Assembly: GCA_028866435.1 (NCBI GenBank)
Contig: JAGWIC010000032.1
Location: 1 to 32,497, forward strand
Length of the DNA: 32,497 nt
Origin: Lysobacteraceae bacterium
Lineage (GTDB): Bacteria; Pseudomonadota; Gammaproteobacteria; Xanthomonadales; Rhodanobacteraceae
Direction: 5' to 3'
The position numbers and the translations under genes were made by a program. This document shows, one piece after another, positions 27,697 through 32,497 of this stretch. The notes under the pieces are model-generated. The model was not told the DNA's origin. It made no database searches and saw only the letters and a list, made by a program, of their open reading frames with translations. Position 1 is the stretch's first letter. Each line of letters starts with the position of its first letter.

Positions 27697-29517
27697 TCAG
27701 TCGGTCGAATAACCCCAGTGATCCAGCATCGGCTTGAGTATCGGCAATGCCGGCTGCAATGCATCACGGTAACGTAGCCAGCGATTGAGGCCCTTGCGGT
27801 TTACCGGCTGGATCACCTGCGAATAGCTTGGTGTGGCGATATAACCCTTGTCTCGCGCGTGCTGATGAAAATTCAGCATCGGCGAGGCATCAGCTACACC
27901 GAGAAACTGGGCGATACGACCACTATGCGCAGCAGGATCCGCTACCAGATCCTCGTAGCGGGACACCAGCAGGTTCGGCTGAAACACTTCGACGTGATGC
28001 AACCAGCACTCCATCGCCGTGACATAGGCGCTGGCCAGTCTCTCGATCGACGAACAGGCCAGGGCCAACACGCTGGAGCGGAAGTTCTGCATGTAGTTGC
28101 TGACCAGCACGTCGCAAGGATGCCGCAGGGCAAGAATGAACTTGGCCTCGGGAAACAGCCTGTGGATCATAGGGAGCCAAAGCATGTTCAGCGGGTTCTT
28201 GTCGACCAGTCTGGCATCCCAGCGCCGCGGGATCTTTGAGCACACCAGTTGCAAATAGCCCTTGCGTAGTTCGTCGCAGTCGCGTTGACTCAGCTTGCCC
28301 AGGTCGCGCGGAATCTCCGCTCCGAAGTCGGATAACTGGTCGGCCAGGATGTTGAAAAACGGCCGCTCGTCCATCGACTGCATGCCTGGATGCGCATCCA
28401 GCATCTGCTCCAGCAAGGTGGTGCCGGAGCGGGGGAAACCAACGATGAAGATGGGCGAGTGGTCGGCATCGGGTGCCGAATAACCGGGCCAGTCGAGGTA
28501 CTCCGCACGACTGACCTTGCCCACCGCCGCAGGCAGCACCGGCGCATCCGGCTCAAAGCGGTAGGGAACCACCGCTTTGAGCTCGTCCATCTGCAGGGCA
28601 TGCGCCGTCTGCAGACTGGCCAGGGCGGCTGGCAAGTCGCCCAGCTTGTCGCACGCGTCGGCGTTGACGAAGTAGTGCGCATAGTCCAGCTGGTGACGCG
28701 GACCGGACCGGGCGAGGATGTCGCGTGCCTCCGCCGGCTTGGAGCGGCGCAGCGCGAGTACCGCTTGCTGATGGGCAATTTCGAGCATGGTCGGCGGATC
28801 CGCCGCCGTCGACTGCGACGTGATCCGATCCAGCAAGGTATCCGCGTCGGCAAGCCGGTTCACGCGCTCGTAGACGGCGGCCAGGAGCAGCCTGGCCTGG
28901 TGATGGGCTGGCGTGCGCTGCAGCAGCTGTTCCAGCAGGATCTGCGCGGTGCCGGCATCTCCCTGCACCAGGTGTAGGTCGGCCAGCTCGAACAACAACG
29001 AGTCGTTGAGCTGACCCCACTCGCGCCACGGCTGGATCAGCGCTTCGGCGCGGTAGTCGCGGCATGCGGAGCACGCGCGCGCGGCGTTGATGCAGGCGAT
29101 CGCAGATGTCGGGTCCAGACCCACCGCCCTGAGCAGGCTCTCGCGGGCTGCCATGTAATCGAGCTGCTGCAGCTGCAGCAGGCCAAGGTTGATCCATTGC
29201 AAAGCATCGTCGGGCGCCAGTCGAAGCGCGGCCCGGTAGGCCACGACCGCTTCGTCCTGCCGACCGACCTCGCGCAGGGCCGTCGCATAGTTGCCCCAGT
29301 GCAAGGCGCTGTCGGGAAACATCCCGGCAAGCCTGGCGTAGGTTTCGACCGCCTGTTCCAGCCGGTGCTGCTGCTGCTGCGCCAGGGCAAGCAGAAACAG
29401 CACATCCGCGTTGCGGGAGTCCTGCTTGAGTGCGGCATGGCAGAGCCGCTCGGCCTCATCGGGTCGAGCAGCCTGCAACGCCGAAAGAATGGGTTGGGAG
29501 GTATTTATGGTCGTCAT
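27697..29517 (-). CDS. TPR-sulfotransferase protein 3
   Basis: This 606-residue protein has long, regular TPRs at residues about 5-310 (ADVLFLLALAQQQQHRLEQA, SALHWGNYATALREVGRQDE, DALQWINLGLLQLQQLDYMA). The sulfotransferase domain starts at about 357 (FIVGFPRSGTTLLEQMLDAH), with Glu384 in SMDERPFF as likely base, DKNPLNMLWLPMIHRLFP, and a 3'-phosphate motif LRHPCDVLVSNYMQNF with Ser473. It converges on sulfotransferase 2 with an 84-base gap that shows no clear terminator. The start ATG has almost no Shine-Dalgarno and lies six bases after the T-tract of the receptor gene's terminator. Translation may therefore depend on read-through from the receptor transcript or on an unusual leader. Confidence 0.92.
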   Translation of the reverse strand: MTTINTSQPILSALQAARPDEAERLCHAALKQDSRNADVLFLLALAQQQQHRLEQAVETYARLAGMFPDSALHWGNYATALREVGRQDEAVVAYRAALRLAPDDALQWINLGLLQLQQLDYMAARESLLRAVGLDPTSAIACINAARACSACRDYRAEALIQPWREWGQLNDSLLFELADLHLVQGDAGTAQILLEQLLQRTPAHHQARLLLAAVYERVNRLADADTLLDRITSQSTAADPPTMLEIAHQQAVLALRRSKPAEARDILARSGPRHQLDYAHYFVNADACDKLGDLPAALASLQTAHALQMDELKAVVPYRFEPDAPVLPAAVGKVSRAEYLDWPGYSAPDADHSPIFIVGFPRSGTTLLEQMLDAHPGMQSMDERPFFNILADQLSDFGAEIPRDLGKLSQRDCDELRKGYLQLVCSKIPRRWDARLVDKNPLNMLWLPMIHRLFPEAKFILALRHPCDVLVSNYMQNFRSSVLALACSSIERLASAYVTAMECWLHHVEVFQPNLLVSRYEDLVADPAAHSGRIAQFLGVADASPMLNFHQHARDKGYIATPSYSQVIQPVNRKGLNRWLRYRDALQPALPILKPMLDHWGYSTD

Positions 29518-29523
29518 GGTCCG

Positions 29524-29555
29524 AAAAAAAAGCCGCGCGGGATCACCGCGCGGCT
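29524..29555 (-). terminator. Intrinsic terminator with T-tract, after the receptor gene and abutting the sulfotransferase 3 start
   Basis: On the minus strand a perfect 10-bp GC-rich stem (29546-29555 with 29531-29540, 5-base loop) is followed by seven T residues (29530-29524). It is the best Rho-independent terminator in the window. The receptor stop is at 29591, upstream in this direction, and the next start codon is at 29517, six bases after the T-tract. Confidence 0.92.
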
Positions 29556-29590
29556 CGTCAATCACTAGCCTGTCGAACCGGCTAGGTCGA

Positions 29591-32497
29591 TCAGAACTTC
29601 ACCGTCACACGTGCCCAGTAGTAGCGGCCGATGAGATCGAAGTCGCTCGGATCGGTGTTGGCGTTGAGCGTGTTGTTCGCGTACAGGAACGGCGGCTGCT
29701 TGTCGAACACGTTGTTCACGCCAAAATCCACGCGCGTGTTGATCGGTTCGATATTGTAGCCAATCGACATGTCGTTGTAGACCGTCGCACCGTACTTGAA
29801 CACGACGTTGCTCAGGTAGCTACCCGCCGGATGGGTATCCTGCGTCGCGTTGAGCGAACCGTTCTGGAAGCGGCCGATGTAACGCATGCGCCACGACGCA
29901 TCCCAGTTGCCGAGGTTCCAGTTCAGGAAGCCCTGCGCACGCCAGCGCGGGAACAGGCACACGCCACCATTCGGAGTCGGGCAGGTCGAAGCCTGCGACG
30001 AACCGAACGGCAGGAAGTGACCCGCATCGTGGTAGACCTGGTTGGCGGTGGTACCCGGCGCCGTGGCCTGGTTGTAAAGCCCCAGGTAAGTCGCGTCCAC
30101 GCCCAGGACGAAGTTGCCGAAGGAGAACTGCGGCAGCTTATAGCGCAGCGACATGTCGACGCCGTTGGTGTCGGTACGGCCCAGATTGCCGGTCGGCTCC
30201 GTGATCTTGTCGATCTGGCCGGCATTGAGGCTGCCGGCCGGGAAGCGGGTGATCAGCGGGCAGTACTTGGTGACGCCGGCGTAGCACAGGTCGAGCACGG
30301 TCTGCGCGCCGATGTTGGAGATGGTGTTCTTCAGGTACACCTTCCACAGGTCGACGCTGACCGACAGGCCCTGCACATAGCTCGGGGAATAGACCACGCC
30401 CCAGTCGAAGGTCTTGCCATTCTCCGGCCCAAGCGGGAAGTTCGCGTAGGCGGAACCAGAGGCGACGGCGTTGATCTGCTGTCCGAGCTTCACGTCGGAG
30501 TTGACGAACGAGCCGTTGGTCGGCACACCGACGCAAGCCGGGTTGCCGGCCGTGGTGATGCCGTTGCAGGGATCATTGCTGAGCTTGGGCGCATCGCTGA
30601 CCGGCGCGCCGTACACGTCGCCGATCGACGGGGCACGGAACACCGAGGCCACCGTGCCGCGGATCAGCAGGTCGCTGATCGGGCGGAACTCGACGCCGAT
30701 CTTGGTGCTGTTGTTGCTGCCGAAGGTGCTGTACTTGGAGTAGCGATCACCCAGGGTCACGTTCAGCGAGTTGATGAAGGGCAGGTTGCTCAGCACCGGG
30801 ATGAACGCTTCGGCGTAGCCTTCCTTCACGTTGTAGCCGCCCTGCAGCGGCGAGCTGCACTGGCTGCCCAGAGTGCAGTTGCCGGTGGCCGGGTCGATCA
30901 TCAGCAGCGGATCGATCTGGCTGTGGACGTACTCGGTACGGTAGGAAGCACCGGCGCCGAGCTGGACCGTACCGGCCGGCAGATCGAACAAGCCGCCGTT
31001 GACGTCGAGGGAGTAGGTCTTCTCGATACCCAATGCGGTGCTGATCGCCGGTGTGGCGGCGGCCTTCAAGGCGGCGGTGGAGGTCGGGTCTGCCAGGTTG
31101 AACGGGTTGAACGGCGTGCAGCCCGTGGTGATCGGCGCAGCAGCGGTGCCGCAGGTCACCACCCCGTTGGACGCCATGAACGACGGCCCCATGTCCAAGT
31201 TCAGCTGCGTCACGTTCGGCAGGCCGTAGGTCACCGTCGTCTGCGAGGTGTGGCCGTAGCCGAAGCCGAGATCCCAGTTCCAGGCCTGGTTCAGGAAAGT
31301 AAAGTCACCCTTCAGGCCGGTATGGATCTGATCGGTCGCCGTACCGTAGGCGGCGGAGCGATTGCCGGCCGGAACCAGGCGCACGCGGTAGGTCAGGCCG
31401 GTGGAGGAAAACTCCTGCCCGAACGGGTTGTAGTAGCTGTTCGCCGAGATCACCGCGCCGGTGCCGGTGCCGAACACGGCCGGCGCCAGTTGGAACGCCG
31501 AGGCGGTCTTGTTGTGGTACGCGTCCAGATAGGCGGTGACGTTGTCGCTCAGGTTGTAGGTGCCATTGAGGAACATGCTGGTGCGTTCCTGCGGCGTCTC
31601 GATCAGGTTGACGCTGGCATAGTTGTACTTGTCGCTGTTGCCAAAGCAATGGTAATCAGTCGCGGGATTCTGACCGGACGCACCGGTGTTTGCCGATACA
31701 TGCGAGCAACCGTACTGGGCTGCGAGAGCAGTCGGCAGCTGAATGTAACCGTGCTGTGCGTAGCTCGAACCACCGACATAGGAATAGATCGGGGTCTTGC
31801 TGCTGCCGGTGATCGACACCGAATTCTGGGAATACTTGCGGTTCTTGGCTTCGATCTGGTCCTGCTGGTTGTAATCGATGCCACCCATGATGCTGCCCTT
31901 GTCGGACGTCTGACCAAAGGTGAAGCGGTAACCGGTCTGCGCACCATCATTGTGATCGGACTCGCCGTAATTGGCCGAGAACGTGGCGCCCTGGTAGTCC
32001 TTCTTCATGATGAAGTTGACGACGCCGCCGATTGCATCCGAACCATAGGTCGCGGAGGCGCCGGTGGTGAGCACCTCGATCCGCTCGATCATGTCGGCGG
32101 GGATGGAGTTCGGATCCTCGTTGATGATGCGCTTACCATTGATCAGGACCAGGGTGCGGTTGGCGCCCAAGCCGCGCAGACCGATGCTCGATGAGCCGGT
32201 GCCGCCGCTGTTGTTGACCTGAGGGTTGGTGTTGCCGCCGGTGACGGCCGGCAGTTCCTGCACGATGTCGCCCAGGGTCATCTTGCCGGTCGCCTTGATC
32301 GCGGCCGCGTCAATGGTGACCACCGGGTTGGAGGTTTCCAGATCCACACGGCGGATGTGCGAGCCGGTCACCACGACCGTCTGCAGCGTCTGCGCCTTCT
32401 GCGGACTGGCGGACTTGCTAGAAGCGGCCTGCCCGCTCGTATCCTGTGCGAAGGCGGTGCTGGTCGCGCCGACCGCGATGACGGCACCCAGCGAAAG
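29591..32497 (-). CDS. TonB-dependent outer-membrane receptor (5' end beyond the window)
   Basis: The 968 visible residues lack only the first part of the signal peptide. The visible start reads LSLGAVIAVGATSTAFAQDT, with cleavage expected after AFA. A TonB-box-like segment (TLQTVVVTGSHIRR) is followed by the plug domain (NPVVTIDAAAIKATGKMTLG, SSIGLRGLGANRTLVLINGK, IERIEVLTTGASATYGSDAI). A large 22-strand barrel follows and ends in the aromatic C-terminal strand YYWARVTVKF recognised by the BAM complex. Twelve cysteines fall into six close pairs, probably disulfides in surface loops. No FecA-type N-terminal signalling domain is present. The ligand is unknown. Sulfotransferase 3 follows directly, separated by the intrinsic terminator. 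Confidence 0.95.
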   Translation of the reverse strand, partial: LSLGAVIAVGATSTAFAQDTSGQAASSKSASPQKAQTLQTVVVTGSHIRRVDLETSNPVVTIDAAAIKATGKMTLGDIVQELPAVTGGNTNPQVNNSGGTGSSSIGLRGLGANRTLVLINGKRIINEDPNSIPADMIERIEVLTTGASATYGSDAIGGVVNFIMKKDYQGATFSANYGESDHNDGAQTGYRFTFGQTSDKGSIMGGIDYNQQDQIEAKNRKYSQNSVSITGSSKTPIYSYVGGSSYAQHGYIQLPTALAAQYGCSHVSANTGASGQNPATDYHCFGNSDKYNYASVNLIETPQERTSMFLNGTYNLSDNVTAYLDAYHNKTASAFQLAPAVFGTGTGAVISANSYYNPFGQEFSSTGLTYRVRLVPAGNRSAAYGTATDQIHTGLKGDFTFLNQAWNWDLGFGYGHTSQTTVTYGLPNVTQLNLDMGPSFMASNGVVTCGTAAAPITTGCTPFNPFNLADPTSTAALKAAATPAISTALGIEKTYSLDVNGGLFDLPAGTVQLGAGASYRTEYVHSQIDPLLMIDPATGNCTLGSQCSSPLQGGYNVKEGYAEAFIPVLSNLPFINSLNVTLGDRYSKYSTFGSNNSTKIGVEFRPISDLLIRGTVASVFRAPSIGDVYGAPVSDAPKLSNDPCNGITTAGNPACVGVPTNGSFVNSDVKLGQQINAVASGSAYANFPLGPENGKTFDWGVVYSPSYVQGLSVSVDLWKVYLKNTISNIGAQTVLDLCYAGVTKYCPLITRFPAGSLNAGQIDKITEPTGNLGRTDTNGVDMSLRYKLPQFSFGNFVLGVDATYLGLYNQATAPGTTANQVYHDAGHFLPFGSSQASTCPTPNGGVCLFPRWRAQGFLNWNLGNWDASWRMRYIGRFQNGSLNATQDTHPAGSYLSNVVFKYGATVYNDMSIGYNIEPINTRVDFGVNNVFDKQPPFLYANNTLNANTDPSDFDLIGRYYWARVTVKF

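Noticed and set aside
29411-32194. A 927-codon open frame on the plus strand opposite the TonB-dependent receptor
   Set aside because: The minus-strand frame has a signal peptide, plug and barrel motifs. The plus-strand translation is low-complexity Arg/Val/Ala/Gly.

Overview
This window looks like a chromosomal segment of a high-GC gammaproteobacterium, most likely order Lysobacterales/Xanthomonadales and near Rhodanobacter or Dyella. The inference rests on gene content: a homodimeric-type pyruvate dehydrogenase E1, an E2 with an Ala/Pro-rich linker, a glutaredoxin-A-type-rhodanese fusion, DUF2884, DUF6491 and DUF2845-like proteins, a PTA-fused malic enzyme and a TonB-dependent receptor with paired cysteines. 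No species can be named from the sequence alone. There are 26 protein-coding genes, no RNA genes, no insertion sequences and no CRISPR array. No gene-free stretch exceeds about 300 bases.

Layout. (1) Positions 1-6069 are all on the minus strand: the N-terminal part of the pyruvate dehydrogenase E2 gene (cut by the window edge), an MscS channel, a small secreted protein, a DUF924/DUF2383 pair overlapping by ATGA, a DUF2884 protein, a TonB-C-like periplasmic protein, a four-helix membrane protein and an unrecognised secreted protein. (2) Positions 6366-10852 mix strands: a universal stress protein and a ferritin-like di-iron protein (+), two lipoproteins (-), then an MFS exporter and an ElaB/DUF883-like membrane anchor (+). 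(3) Positions 10874-18723 hold central metabolism and housekeeping on the minus strand: aceE, a MaeB-type malic enzyme, a QEGLA-motif (DUF1704) protein and rsgA, with clear hairpin terminators. (4) Positions 18887-22729 run on the plus strand: an AlaA-like aminotransferase, an SGNH hydrolase, an LpxH-like metallophosphoesterase and the Grx4 fusion, closed by a 12-bp-stem terminator. (5) Positions 22793-32497 are the accessory region. It holds a TPR plus aspartyl/asparaginyl beta-hydroxylase protein, three different TPR plus sulfotransferase proteins, and a TonB-dependent receptor that runs off the right edge.

How the genes work together. AceE, the E2 and the malic enzyme sit around the pyruvate/acetyl-CoA node. 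The last 10 kb is the most interesting part. Four soluble, signal-less TPR proteins carry two kinds of side-chain or small-molecule modifying domain (sulfotransferase and 2-oxoglutarate-dependent hydroxylase) and are packed next to an outer-membrane receptor. A textbook intrinsic terminator with a T-tract ends the receptor gene only six bases before the start codon of the neighbouring sulfotransferase. I infer a modification system (sulfation and hydroxylation of a peptide, protein or glycan) tied to a TonB-dependent receptor. The substrate is not visible in the window.
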